A stretch of 64,000 nt of DNA from Ilyomonas sp965199845. GTDB taxonomy: Bacteria > Bacteroidota > Bacteroidia > Chitinophagales > Chitinophagaceae. Below are positions 1 through 8,500 of the stretch, in pieces (within the stretch, counting starts at the first letter, position 1; the number at the start of each line of letters is the position of its first letter). The DNA lies in assembly GCA_965199845.1 (NCBI GenBank), contig CBDATZ010000054.1:248001-312000 (forward strand), in the 5' to 3' direction. The notes under the pieces are model-generated. The model made no database searches. It had not been told where the DNA came from and saw nothing but the letters and a program-made list of their open reading frames with translations. A program made the translations under genes and the position numbers.

Positions 1-2235
1 ATCTCTGAACGAAATGGAATACGCATTTTGCCGGCCGTAAGCGTTGTAAAGACTGAATGCCAGCTCGCTGCTCCATCTTTTTTTCTTTTTCAGTTGCAAT
101 GTTGCGCCAAGGTCTAAACGATGGTAAGCCGGCATACGATAACCATTGCGGTTGGTGTAATAATAAACGGTTTGTCCGCCCACAGTGTATTTTCCGTTGG
201 GAAACGTAATGGCATCGCCGGTATAATAAATCCAGTTGGCAGAAACTGTCCATTTGTTGCTTAACTGATAAATGCCGACCACGGCAATATCGTGCGTGCG
301 GTCTTGCCTTGCATTGTACCAATTGTTGTTATTGATGCCATCAATTTTGCGCTCGGTTTTTGATAACGTATAGCTTATCCAGCCGGTAAGTTTGCCCCTT
401 TTTTTGCGCAGCAGCCATTCAATACCATACGCTCTGCCTTTGCCAAATAACAGTTGCGTTTCTACTGCGTCGTTGGTAAATACATCAGCGCCGTCGCGGT
501 AATCAATCTGGTTCTGCATGGTTTTGTAATAGGTTTCAACGGTAAGCTCATACGTATTGCCCGGCAAATTTTTATAATAACCCAGCGAAACCTGGTCGGA
601 GATTTCTGGTTTGATATTGTTGCTTGTACTAATCCATTTATCGGTAGGCGAACTGCTCGTACTGTTGCTTATCAGGTGCATATTCTGCACATTGCGCACA
701 TACGAAGCTTTTACAGAAGCGCTGTTGCTGAACTGGTAACCAACCGCTAATCGTGGCTCGAGATTCCAGTATGTTTTTACAATATCGCCGCTGTTATACG
801 ATGTTGTATCGGTAATCTCACCTTTATTGTTCAATGTATAAAAATTGCCTTTGCCCAATACATTAAATGCCGTTAGTCTTGCGCCATACGTTACGCTTAT
901 GTTGTCTGATGCTTTCCATGTATCGCTTGCATATAAGGCGCTTTCCAGCGAGTATCGTTGCTGTTGCTCGCGATTGTTTACGCTTGATGTTTGCGAAGCG
1001 GTGATCTCGCCCGGTCGTACCGTATGATAAATAGAACTCCATCCGAACCTGATGTTGTGTTTTGTATTTACGCTCAGGTTATAATCTTGTTTTACATTCC
1101 AGTCTCTGATTTGAGAAAATACCGTAAAGTCGTTTGAACCGTTTTTGATAAAAATGCTGTAATTGTAATTGCTGTAAATGAGAGATGTGTTGGAAAATAA
1201 TTTAGCAGAAAAGATATGATTCCAGCGAAGTGTGCCGGTTGCATTGCCCCAATCAATTCCAAACTGATCGCTGAAGCCCAATTTATCTTTGCCGAAATAA
1301 CCGCTGATATAAAGTCGGTCTTTAGAAGACAATTCATAATTCAGCTTGGCATTCAAATCATAAAAATACAAACGGCTTTTATTTAAAGATGTGTCTGACG
1401 TTGCTTTCAGAAACACATCTGCATATGTTCTTCTTCCTGTTATTAAAAACGAAGATTTGTCTTTCTGTATCGGACCTTCTGCGTTTAGTTTGGCTGATAT
1501 TAAACCAATGCCGCCACTTACATTATAATCCTGGTTGTTACCATCGTTCATCTTAATATCCAAAACAGAAGATAGCCTGCCGCCATATTGTGCAGGCATT
1601 CCGCTTTTGTAAACGGTAATGTCTTTAATGGCATCAGAATTAAATGTCGAGAAAAATCCCAGCAGGTGCGAAGCGTTATAAACATTGGCTTCATCTAATA
1701 AAATCTGGTTCTGATCGGATGAACCGCCGCGCACATAAAAACCCGAATTGCCATCGCCGGCCGATTTAATGCCGGGCAAAAGTTGTATTGTCTTCAATAC
1801 ATCTTTTTCACCAAACAAAACCGGTATGTTTTTAATATCATTTGTGCTCAGCTTTTCAACCCCGGTTTGTGTGCCGCTAATGCTTCTGCCGCCGCGACTG
1901 CTTTGTACCGTTACATCGGTTAACGTATTGGTTTCTTCGTTTAAAAAAACGGGCAGAGAAATATTTTTATTTAGAGTTATGGAAAAGGTATCTGCTTTTA
2001 GTCCAACAGCACTTGCTTCAACCTGGTAATTGCCGGCCTCGAGCGAAAGCGAATAAAAGCCATATTCGTTAGATGATGTGCCTTTGCTGTTGTTAATGAT
2101 TCTTACCGATGCGCCGATAAGAGTTTCTCCTGTCTTCCTGCTTTTGATGGTGCCGCTGATGGTGAAACTGCGCTGTGCAAATATGGAAAGCACAGATAAA
2201 GAAAGAACAATGGATAAGAAGCATTTTGGTTGCAT
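1..2235 (-). CDS. TonB-dependent outer-membrane receptor with N-terminal carboxypeptidase-like domain (3' end off window)
   Basis: An outer-membrane beta-barrel importer (or signal receptor) energised by TonB; the substrate cannot be told. The frame is open for 745 codons and runs off the left edge, so the last barrel strands are missing. Seen: a signal peptide at residues 1-21 ending in SIFAQ; a carboxypeptidase-regulatory-like beta-sandwich at about 25-105 (SGTIKSRKTGETLIGASV); a plug at about 115-225 containing VRGGSSDQNQILLDE and later YGGRLSSVLDI; then aromatic-rich alternating barrel strands. The ATG at 2235 is the start that precedes the signal peptide. No SusD-type partner lies upstream, so a classic Sus pair is not supported, although a downstream partner could lie off the window. 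It is followed on the same strand from aspS after a terminator, so it is probably its own unit. Confidence 0.9.
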   Translation of the reverse strand, partial: MQPKCFLSIVLSLSVLSIFAQRSFTISGTIKSRKTGETLIGASVRIINNSKGTSSNEYGFYSLSLEAGNYQVEASAVGLKADTFSITLNKNISLPVFLNEETNTLTDVTVQSSRGGRSISGTQTGVEKLSTNDIKNIPVLFGEKDVLKTIQLLPGIKSAGDGNSGFYVRGGSSDQNQILLDEANVYNASHLLGFFSTFNSDAIKDITVYKSGMPAQYGGRLSSVLDIKMNDGNNQDYNVSGGIGLISAKLNAEGPIQKDKSSFLITGRRTYADVFLKATSDTSLNKSRLYFYDLNAKLNYELSSKDRLYISGYFGKDKLGFSDQFGIDWGNATGTLRWNHIFSAKLFSNTSLIYSNYNYSIFIKNGSNDFTVFSQIRDWNVKQDYNLSVNTKHNIRFGWSSIYHTVRPGEITASQTSSVNNREQQQRYSLESALYASDTWKASDNISVTYGARLTAFNVLGKGNFYTLNNKGEITDTTSYNSGDIVKTYWNLEPRLAVGYQFSNSASVKASYVRNVQNMHLISNSTSSSPTDKWISTSNNIKPEISDQVSLGYYKNLPGNTYELTVETYYKTMQNQIDYRDGADVFTNDAVETQLLFGKGRAYGIEWLLRKKRGKLTGWISYTLSKTERKIDGINNNNWYNARQDRTHDIAVVGIYQLSNKWTVSANWIYYTGDAITFPNGKYTVGGQTVYYYTNRNGYRMPAYHRLDLGATLQLKKKKRWSSELAFSLYNAYGRQNAYSISFRD

Positions 2236-2350
2236 CAATAGACATGTTTTACAAACGGACACAAAGGTTCGGCGATGCGTTGTAAGAGAAATGGTAAAAC
2301 TTGCGAAAGAAGTTTATTTTAAAATTTATATTCTGCTTTGAACAAAACAA

Positions 2351-2379
2351 AAAAGAGAGATTTTGTTTCTCTCTCTTTT
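2351..2379 (-). terminator. Intrinsic terminator after aspS
   Basis: A 10-bp perfect stem (AAAAGAGAGA at 2351-2360 pairing with 2370-2379) lies 18 bases past the aspS stop. On the minus strand it is followed by a T-rich tract. It separates aspS from the TonB receptor gene. Confidence 0.6.
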
Positions 2380-2396
2380 ATATTAATCATTCAAAC

Positions 2397-4226
2397 TTAT
2401 TGCTTCACATCTGTCTTTATCTGCAATTCAGTCAACTGCTTTTCATCAATAGAAGATGGCGCATCAAGCATAACATCTCTGCCGGAATTATTTTTCGGAA
2501 ACGCAATAAAATCGCGAATACTTTCGCTGCCGCCAAGTATGGAACACAACCTGTCGAAACCAAACGCAATACCACCATGCGGCGGCGCGCCGTATTCAAA
2601 CGCACCTAATAAGAACCCGAATTTATGTTGCGCTTCTTCTTTGCTCATGCCTAAGGCAGCAAACATTTTTTCCTGTAATTCTCTTTGGTAAATACGGATA
2701 GAACCGCCACCAATTTCATTACCATTCAACACCATATCGTAAGCATTTGCTTTGATGTTACTGTAAGGATGTTCCAGGTATTTTGCAGCTTCATCAATAG
2801 TTGGATTGTTCTGAATCATCACTTCAATGTCTGAAGGTTTTGGCGACGTAAACGGATGATGACGCGCCACCCAACGGTTTTCTTCTTCTGCGTATTCAAA
2901 CAAAGGAAAATCCAATACCCAAAGTAATTTAAATTCAGCCTCTTTACGAAAGCCCAGACGTTTGCCCATTTCCAAACGCAACTCGCTTATGGCTTTGCGT
3001 GTACGTTCTTCGGCACCGGCGAGTAACAATACCAGATCGCCTTTTTGTCCATTGCAACTATCGGCAATAGCTTTTAATTTGTCTTCGGTATAAAACTTAT
3101 CAAAAGAACTTTTATAAGTGCCGTCATTATTTACTTTGATAAAAGCCAATCCTTTCATCCCGATTTGCGGGCGTTTTACCCATTCAATCAATTCATCGGT
3201 TTGCTTGCGCGAATATTCGCTGCAACCCGGAACGGCAATGGCTAATACAGTTTCGGCTTCATCAAATACTTTAAAGTCCGCACCGTTAATCAAATGAGCT
3301 TTATCGTGTTTGGAAACATAAACAGAAGAAGGTTTTTTCAGGTTGGATATCTTCATTCCAAAACGAATGTCCGGCTTATCATTTCCAAAATTCCACATGG
3401 CATCTTCCCATGTCATGCGTTCTACTTTTTCGGTATAATCAATACCTTTTACTTCTTTAAAAATAGATTTGATCAAACCTTCAAACATATCCAGAATGTC
3501 TTCTTGTTCTACAAACGACATCTCGCAATCAATCTGTGTAAATTCAGGCTGGCGGTCGGCTCGCAAATCTTCATCGCGAAAGCATTTTACAACCTGGTAA
3601 TACCGGTCGTAACCGCTTACCATCAACAGTTGTTTAAAGGTTTGCGGACTTTGCGGCAACGCGTAAAACTGTCCCGGATTCATGCGTGACGGAACCACGA
3701 AATCGCGTGCGCCTTCAGGCGTTGATTTGATAAGAAACGGCGTTTCAATATCCATGAAACCTTGCGCGTGCAAATAGTTGCGTGCCGCACGATTGACAGA
3801 ATAACGCAGTTCTAAATTCTTCTTTACCGCATTGCGACGCAAATCGAGATAACGATATTTCATGCGCAAATCATCGCCGCCATCGGTATCATCTTGTATT
3901 GTAAATGGCGGAACCGCCGATTTGTTCAGTATTTTAAATGAAGAAACCTGGATTTCAATTTCGCCGGTTGGTATGTTTTTATTTTTGTTGCTTCGCTCAC
4001 GAACGGTTCCGTTTACCTGCAATACAAATTCACGCCCCAACGGAGCCTCATCAAGCAGCGCATTTAATTCTTCGCCAAATAACAATTGGGTAATACCATA
4101 ACGGTCGCGCAAATCAATAAACGTAATTGCACCAAATTTGCGCACGGTTTGCACCCAGCCGGCAAGCGTTATTTCGTTTCCAACATTTTCTATTCTTAAC
4201 TCGCCACAGGTATGCGTTCTGAACAT
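2397..4226 (-). CDS. aspS: Aspartate--tRNA ligase
   Basis: A class II aminoacyl-tRNA synthetase that charges tRNA-Asp in the cytoplasm. With the start at 4226 (MFRTHTCGEL) the protein has 609 residues, close to the usual bacterial length of about 590. An open frame continues upstream to 4343, but those 39 residues do not fit the family. Seen: an anticodon-binding OB fold at about 1-105 (AGWVQTVRKFGAITFIDLRD), class II motif 2 at about 216-237 (FRDEDLRADRQPEFTQIDCE), the bacterial GAD insertion in the middle, and motif 3 GIAFGFDRL at about 552-560. The gene stands between terminators. A non-discriminating AspRS cannot be ruled out, because no gat genes are in view. Confidence 0.97.
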   Translation of the reverse strand: MFRTHTCGELRIENVGNEITLAGWVQTVRKFGAITFIDLRDRYGITQLLFGEELNALLDEAPLGREFVLQVNGTVRERSNKNKNIPTGEIEIQVSSFKILNKSAVPPFTIQDDTDGGDDLRMKYRYLDLRRNAVKKNLELRYSVNRAARNYLHAQGFMDIETPFLIKSTPEGARDFVVPSRMNPGQFYALPQSPQTFKQLLMVSGYDRYYQVVKCFRDEDLRADRQPEFTQIDCEMSFVEQEDILDMFEGLIKSIFKEVKGIDYTEKVERMTWEDAMWNFGNDKPDIRFGMKISNLKKPSSVYVSKHDKAHLINGADFKVFDEAETVLAIAVPGCSEYSRKQTDELIEWVKRPQIGMKGLAFIKVNNDGTYKSSFDKFYTEDKLKAIADSCNGQKGDLVLLLAGAEERTRKAISELRLEMGKRLGFRKEAEFKLLWVLDFPLFEYAEEENRWVARHHPFTSPKPSDIEVMIQNNPTIDEAAKYLEHPYSNIKANAYDMVLNGNEIGGGSIRIYQRELQEKMFAALGMSKEEAQHKFGFLLGAFEYGAPPHGGIAFGFDRLCSILGGSESIRDFIAFPKNNSGRDVMLDAPSSIDEKQLTELQIKTDVKQ

Positions 4227-4301
4227 AATAAAACTTTTTTGGAGGCGCAAATATAGTGAGATGATAGCGGGAAGTTGTGAGATGATAATGGATGGAATAT
4301 A

Positions 4302-4329
4302 AAAAAGCCTCGCAATTGCGAAGCTTTTT
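4302..4329 (-). terminator. Intrinsic terminator between the lolA-like gene and aspS
   Basis: An inverted repeat with 14-base arms and one mismatch (4302-4315 with 4316-4329, centred on GCAATTGC), flanked by A and T tracts. It lies 20 bases past the stop of the LolA-like gene on the minus strand. Confidence 0.55.
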
Positions 4330-4349
4330 ACAAAAGAATTCAATATAAA

Positions 4350-4976
4350 TTATTGATTGATGACTTCTACACCGGGATGTGCTTTTTCATCGAATACAAA
4401 TTTACTGTCGGCTATGGCAGCATTTGTATTGACGTTGCTTAACGTAAACTCAATGGTATTATCTGCTTTGTCTAACACCTGCGCTTTGGTAACCAAATCT
4501 TTTGTTTTATCAACAAATACCGTTACCTGTTTGAAATTTTTTCTCTTATCAACCGGGATGAGAGCAATCTGGTACGTATTTCCGGCAGAAGAAACCAGGT
4601 TGTAAGTAAAATCTTTATCGTAAAAATTACCTAAGAATTTGGCTGGTGTAAATCCCTGGCTGTCATTCTCAGCTTCTGTTACGGTTACTTCTTTATCCGT
4701 TACATTATAATTCCAGTTTTTGCTGCCATCGCTATAAATTTCCGAATTTCCCTGCTTTAAATAATACTTCTGACCTTTTACTAAAATCTGCCCGCTTTTA
4801 GTACCGTGGCTGGCGTTCTTTTTATCTTTTGTACTATATGTAAAATTAGCCGAAATGCCTTTGTTGCCTTTTAGTTTGGCGCTTACTTTATCGAGAACAG
4901 ACTTCGCATCTGTTTGAGCAAAACCGGTACTTACAACACTTATCACAATCAAAAGAAACAAGATTATTTTTTTCAT
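4350..4976 (-). CDS. lolA: LolA-like outer-membrane lipoprotein carrier
   Basis: A periplasmic chaperone family that carries lipoproteins from the inner to the outer membrane. It has 208 residues, typical for LolA. Seen: a signal peptide at 1-20 (MKKIILFLLIVISVVSTGFA, cleaved before QTDAKS), then the half-barrel fold signature: an N-terminal helix (VLDKVSAKLKG), a strand around FTYSTKDKK, GQILVKGQKYYLKQG, and a C-terminal FTLSNVNTN. Bacteroidota commonly carry several LolA-like paralogues, so the main carrier role is inferred. It is divergent from bamD, another outer-membrane assembly gene, about 200 bases away. A TAGTTTTG promoter box sits about 20 bases before the start. Confidence 0.85.
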   Translation of the reverse strand: MKKIILFLLIVISVVSTGFAQTDAKSVLDKVSAKLKGNKGISANFTYSTKDKKNASHGTKSGQILVKGQKYYLKQGNSEIYSDGSKNWNYNVTDKEVTVTEAENDSQGFTPAKFLGNFYDKDFTYNLVSSAGNTYQIALIPVDKRKNFKQVTVFVDKTKDLVTKAQVLDKADNTIEFTLSNVNTNAAIADSKFVFDEKAHPGVEVINQ

Positions 4977-4996
4977 TCAAATAAAATTTTGGGTGG

Positions 4997-5004
4997 CAAA
5001 ACTA
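4997..5004 (-). promoter_or_regulatory. Putative Bacteroidota -7 box for the lolA-like gene
   Basis: The minus strand reads TAGTTTTG, a full match to the Bacteroidota sigma-ABfr -7 consensus TAnnTTTG, 20 bases before the ATG. No TTG at the usual 19-21 base spacing is obvious, so the call rests on the -7 box alone. Confidence 0.4.
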
Positions 5005-5160
5005 ACTGCTTTAACCAACAAAGCATAGATGCAAATGGTAAACAATCGTTTAATGTGTAAAAAGAAGACAGATAATGTGCCAGATGATTCTTTAGGGTTT
5101 AATTAACCTTAACAAGCCGTAAAAGCCGCCGCAGGCTTTCTATTATTGCTTTGTAAAAAC

Positions 5161-5168
5161 TAATTTTG
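5161..5168 (+). promoter_or_regulatory. Putative -7 box for bamD, implying a near-leaderless mRNA
   Basis: TAATTTTG matches TAnnTTTG exactly and ends only 8 bases before the bamD ATG at 5177. If it is used, transcription would start within a few bases of the start codon. A well-spaced -33 box is not clear. Confidence 0.4.
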
Positions 5169-5176
5169 CCCACTTT

Positions 5177-5998
5177 ATGAAAATCTGGTTTTCTTTTCTT
5201 CTAGCTCTTATACTTTTTTCTTCCTGCGCTTCCAAGTTTGGCAAAGTGCTGAAAAGCAAAGACAACGAGTATAAGTATAAAATGGCTGAACAGTATTATT
5301 CACAAAAAAAATGGGACAGAGCTACGCAGCTTTTCGAAAGCCTGTTTCCTTATGTAAAAGGAACGGCGCGTTTTGAAGATATGTATTACAAATACGCTTA
5401 CTGCGCTTATAACCAGAAAGATTATCTGAACGCAGAAAATCTTTTTAAAAACTTCACAGAAAATTTCCCGAACGCGCAGCGCACCGAAGAATGCGAATAC
5501 ATGCGTGCGTATTGCTTCTTTAAACAATCGCCAAAGGTTGATTTAGACCAGACAAATACGTCTAAAACCGTTGCGTTGATGCAGGCTTTCATCAATACAC
5601 ACCCGGGCAGCGAGCGCAACAAACAGGCAGAAGGCATTATTGCGCAGCTTCGCCGGAAAGAAGAACTGAAAGAATTTAAAGCAGCCAAATTGTATTATGA
5701 TTTGAGCTATTTTAAATCTGCCGCAGTGGCTTTTGCAACGCTGATGGATGATTACCCGGATTCTGATAAAAGTGATGAATACAAACTTGAAGTGGTTAAA
5801 GCATATTATAAATACGCCGAGATGAGTATTGCCGACAAGCAATCTGAACGCTTTGAGAAAGTGCTTTCCGAAATATCAGATTTTGAAGATCGCTTTCCGC
5901 AGAGTATCTTGCGCACGCAGGTAGAAGATTTTAAAACACTATCCTCAAATAATTTAAAACGTTTACAAAATGAGCAAGCTAAGACGACAGCTGGGTAA
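5177..5998 (+). CDS. bamD: Outer-membrane protein assembly factor BamD
   Basis: A lipoprotein subunit of the BAM machine that inserts beta-barrel proteins into the outer membrane; it works with BamA on the periplasmic face. It has 273 residues. Seen: a lipoprotein signal with lipobox LFSSC (Cys17), then TPR-like helical pairs characteristic of BamD: KMAEQYYSQKKWDRATQLFE (about 36-55), YKYAYCAYNQKDYLNAENLF (about 76-95), and a later repeat around KLYYDLSYFKSAAVAFATLM. The final 29 bases overlap the start of rpoZ in another frame, an arrangement common in Bacteroidota, so the two are almost surely co-transcribed. Confidence 0.93.
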   Translation: MKIWFSFLLALILFSSCASKFGKVLKSKDNEYKYKMAEQYYSQKKWDRATQLFESLFPYVKGTARFEDMYYKYAYCAYNQKDYLNAENLFKNFTENFPNAQRTEECEYMRAYCFFKQSPKVDLDQTNTSKTVALMQAFINTHPGSERNKQAEGIIAQLRRKEELKEFKAAKLYYDLSYFKSAAVAFATLMDDYPDSDKSDEYKLEVVKAYYKYAEMSIADKQSERFEKVLSEISDFEDRFPQSILRTQVEDFKTLSSNNLKRLQNEQAKTTAG

Positions 5999-6311
5999 CA
6001 ATGTTGCCAGCGTTGTTGAAACAAAAAGCCTTATAGATATAAAAGGCAAAACCGGCAATCTGTACGAATCTATCGCCGTAATAGCGAAAAGAGCCAACCA
6101 GATAAACATTGCCATTAAAGATGAACTTCATACCAAGCTCGAAGAGTTTGCCACGCATACCGACAGCCTCGAAGAAGTTCATGAAAATAAAGAGCAGATC
6201 GAAATTTCGCGTGCTTACGAAAAGATGCCGAATGCGGCTATTTTAGCCACGCAGGAATTTATGGAAGATAAAATCTATTATCGTAAAAACGAAGACGATT
6301 TGTTCAGATAA
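5970..6311 (+). CDS. rpoZ: RNA polymerase omega subunit (Bacteroidota type)
   Basis: A small subunit that helps assemble and stabilise RNA polymerase. It has 113 residues. Seen: NLYESIAVIAKRANQINIAI (about 30-49), the conserved omega/Rpb6 helix motif in its Bacteroidota form, followed by an acidic C-terminal part. The ATG at 5970 lies inside bamD and overlaps it by 29 bases, pointing to translational coupling. Another Bacteroidota hallmark is the position directly behind bamD, though the coaBC gene that often follows is not here; a strong terminator follows instead. Confidence 0.88.
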   Translation: MSKLRRQLGNNVASVVETKSLIDIKGKTGNLYESIAVIAKRANQINIAIKDELHTKLEEFATHTDSLEEVHENKEQIEISRAYEKMPNAAILATQEFMEDKIYYRKNEDDLFR

Positions 6312-6330
6312 TTTGTTTCATCAATCTTTT

Positions 6331-6368
6331 AATAAAACGGCAGCTTCAACAAAAGCTGCCGTTTTATT
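6331..6368. terminator. Bidirectional terminator between rpoZ and the ABC exporter
   Basis: A perfect 16-bp stem (6331-6346 with 6353-6368) and a 6-base loop, with A/T tracts on the outer sides. It lies between convergent genes, 20 bases past the rpoZ stop and 33 bases past the ABC exporter stop, so it can serve both strands. Confidence 0.85.
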
Positions 6369-6400
6369 TTACAAATGAAATACATAACAAATACATTTAT

Positions 6401-8182
6401 CTAACCTACTGCCACACCATCTTCTGCGTATTTTCTTTCCCCGATTTGCTGCCGCCACATTGCATAATACAAGCCACGTTCAGACAGCAATTGTTCATGC
6501 GTTCCGGTTTCTGCAATACGACCTTTTTCCAACACATAAATTCTATCTGCGTGCATAATGGTGCTTAACCGATGCGCAATTAAAACCGTAACCTGCTCGC
6601 GCTGCGCAGACACGCGTTTGATGGTACTTGTAATTTCTTCTTCCGTGATAGAATCTAAGGCAGATGTAGCTTCATCAAATATCAATAACCGCGGATGACG
6701 TAACAAGGAACGCGCGATACTGATGCGTTGCTTTTCGCCGCCGCTCAGTTTTAATCCGCCTTCACCTAACATAGAATGAATGCCTTTTTCGGAACGCGAT
6801 AATAAGGTTTGACAACTTGCCTGGTATAATACTTCATCTATGTCTTTATCCGTCGCAGACGGATTTACAAATAACAAATTTTCTTTGATGGTTCCTGCAA
6901 AGAGTTGCGTGTCTTGCGTTACAAAACCAATCTGCCCGCGCAGCTCGTCGAAGTTGACATCTTTCTCACTTATACCGTTATAAAAAATGGTTCCTTCCTG
7001 CGGATGATATAAGCCAACCAACAGCTTTACCAATGTACTTTTACCCGAACCTGACGGCCCGACAAACGCAATGGTTTCGCCATTTTTTACATTGAAACTG
7101 ATATTGTCTAACGCTTTGAATTGTGCGGTGCGATGTTTAAAGGAAACATGACTGAACTGAAGTGTTTGAATGTTGCCAACCTGTTTAGGATGATCGGGCT
7201 TTATTTCAACCGGGCGTTCCATCAGCGTTTCAAAATTGTTTAGAGAAGCTTCGGCTTCGCGGAACGATAAAATGATGTTTCCGATTTCCTGCAGCGGCGT
7301 AAAAATGAAGAAGCTGAAAATCTGCATCGTTACCAATTGACCGGCATCCATTTTATGACCATAAATGAGATACATCAGAATAAACAAAATAACCTGGCGC
7401 AGCGTATTTACAAAGGTTCCCTGCACAAAAGAAATGCTGCGTACACGCTTTACTTTATCCAATTCTAATCCTAATATTTTGTACGTGTTTTTATTCAGGC
7501 GTTCTACTTCTTGTGTAGCCAGACCTAAGCTTTTTATCAATTCAATATTGCGAAGCGATTCGGTGCTGGCGCCGGCAAGTGAATTGGTCTGCGAAACAAT
7601 ATTTTTTTGTATGGCTTTTATTTTACGACTTAAAATACCCGTAATCCAAACAAGTATAATAATGCCGCCAAAATATACCAGCGGCACCGACCAATGTATG
7701 CGTGCCGAATAAATAGAAATGAACACAACGCCAACCAAAACGCTGAACATTAAATTGACAAAATTGTTGATGAACCGCTCAGTATCTGTACGCACTTTGG
7801 TAAGCGTGCTTAAGGTTTCGCCACTGCGCCTGTCTTCAAAATCGGCATACGGAAGTTTCATCACTTGTTTCAAGCCATCGGTAAAGATTTTTGCACCGAA
7901 TTTTTGTACAATTACATTGGTAAAATAATCCTGAAAGTTTTTGGCAATGCGGCTTATCATGGCTACGCCAATTGACATTAACAGCAGCCACATTACAACC
8001 ATGGCAAACGTTTTAAAAACAGAATAATGCGATGGATTGTTTTTATAATCGGCAGCCAAATTTACCAATCTGCCAAAGATGATAGGATCTAATAAAGAAA
8101 AGCTGGTATTAACGGCGGCTAATAATAAAGCCAGCATTACCAACCCTTTGTATGGTAATAAGTAACGGTATAATGTTTTCAT
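6401..8182 (-). CDS. MsbA-like ABC exporter (fused permease and ATPase)
   Basis: A homodimeric ABC exporter half-transporter in the inner membrane; the family moves lipids, drugs or peptides outward. Started at 8182 (MKTLYRYLLPYKG) the protein has 593 residues, normal for the family. The longer frame to 8278 adds a hydrophobic 32-residue stretch that is unlikely to be real. Seen: six transmembrane helices in 1-310, Walker A GPSGSGKST at about 375-383, Q-loop around VTQDTQLF, ABC signature LSGGEKQR at about 479-486, Walker B LLIFDEATSALD at about 499-510, and the H-loop AHRLST. The substrate is not deducible. MsbA itself is only one possibility, since Bacteroidota carry many paralogues. Confidence 0.9.
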   Translation of the reverse strand: MKTLYRYLLPYKGLVMLALLLAAVNTSFSLLDPIIFGRLVNLAADYKNNPSHYSVFKTFAMVVMWLLLMSIGVAMISRIAKNFQDYFTNVIVQKFGAKIFTDGLKQVMKLPYADFEDRRSGETLSTLTKVRTDTERFINNFVNLMFSVLVGVVFISIYSARIHWSVPLVYFGGIIILVWITGILSRKIKAIQKNIVSQTNSLAGASTESLRNIELIKSLGLATQEVERLNKNTYKILGLELDKVKRVRSISFVQGTFVNTLRQVILFILMYLIYGHKMDAGQLVTMQIFSFFIFTPLQEIGNIILSFREAEASLNNFETLMERPVEIKPDHPKQVGNIQTLQFSHVSFKHRTAQFKALDNISFNVKNGETIAFVGPSGSGKSTLVKLLVGLYHPQEGTIFYNGISEKDVNFDELRGQIGFVTQDTQLFAGTIKENLLFVNPSATDKDIDEVLYQASCQTLLSRSEKGIHSMLGEGGLKLSGGEKQRISIARSLLRHPRLLIFDEATSALDSITEEEITSTIKRVSAQREQVTVLIAHRLSTIMHADRIYVLEKGRIAETGTHEQLLSERGLYYAMWRQQIGERKYAEDGVAVG

Positions 8183-8500
8183 GAATTGCCTGCTATTGTA
8201 TTTTTTCGAACTATAAAAGTAAGACGCAATTGATGAAAAGATTAAAAGATAAAGTAATGTAAGTGTAAAAAGAAACAAATGGAAAAGGCAAGACTTTAGT
8301 CTAACCTGTTTTTTGTAAGCATAACTTTTGCAACAACTTCATTAGTTTTTACAAGTTTTCAGAAAACAAATTTTGTCTTGTTATTTTTCAAGAGACTGAT
8401 CAATCTTAATAAGAGTTTTTTTAGTTTGTTTCTCCCATAATCTATAGCTGTATAAGGTGGTACAATAATAGATAGTTTTTTTCAAACGTGTTTGTAACCT

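Noticed and set aside
454..1337. Open frames on both strands inside the TonB receptor gene
   Set aside because: They are shadows of a long, well-conserved minus-strand coding frame that shows plug and barrel motifs throughout.
4227..4343. Longer N-terminus for aspS
   Set aside because: The extra 39 residues are hydrophobic and AT-biased; the standard AspRS start MFRTHTCGEL is at 4226 and gives the normal family length.
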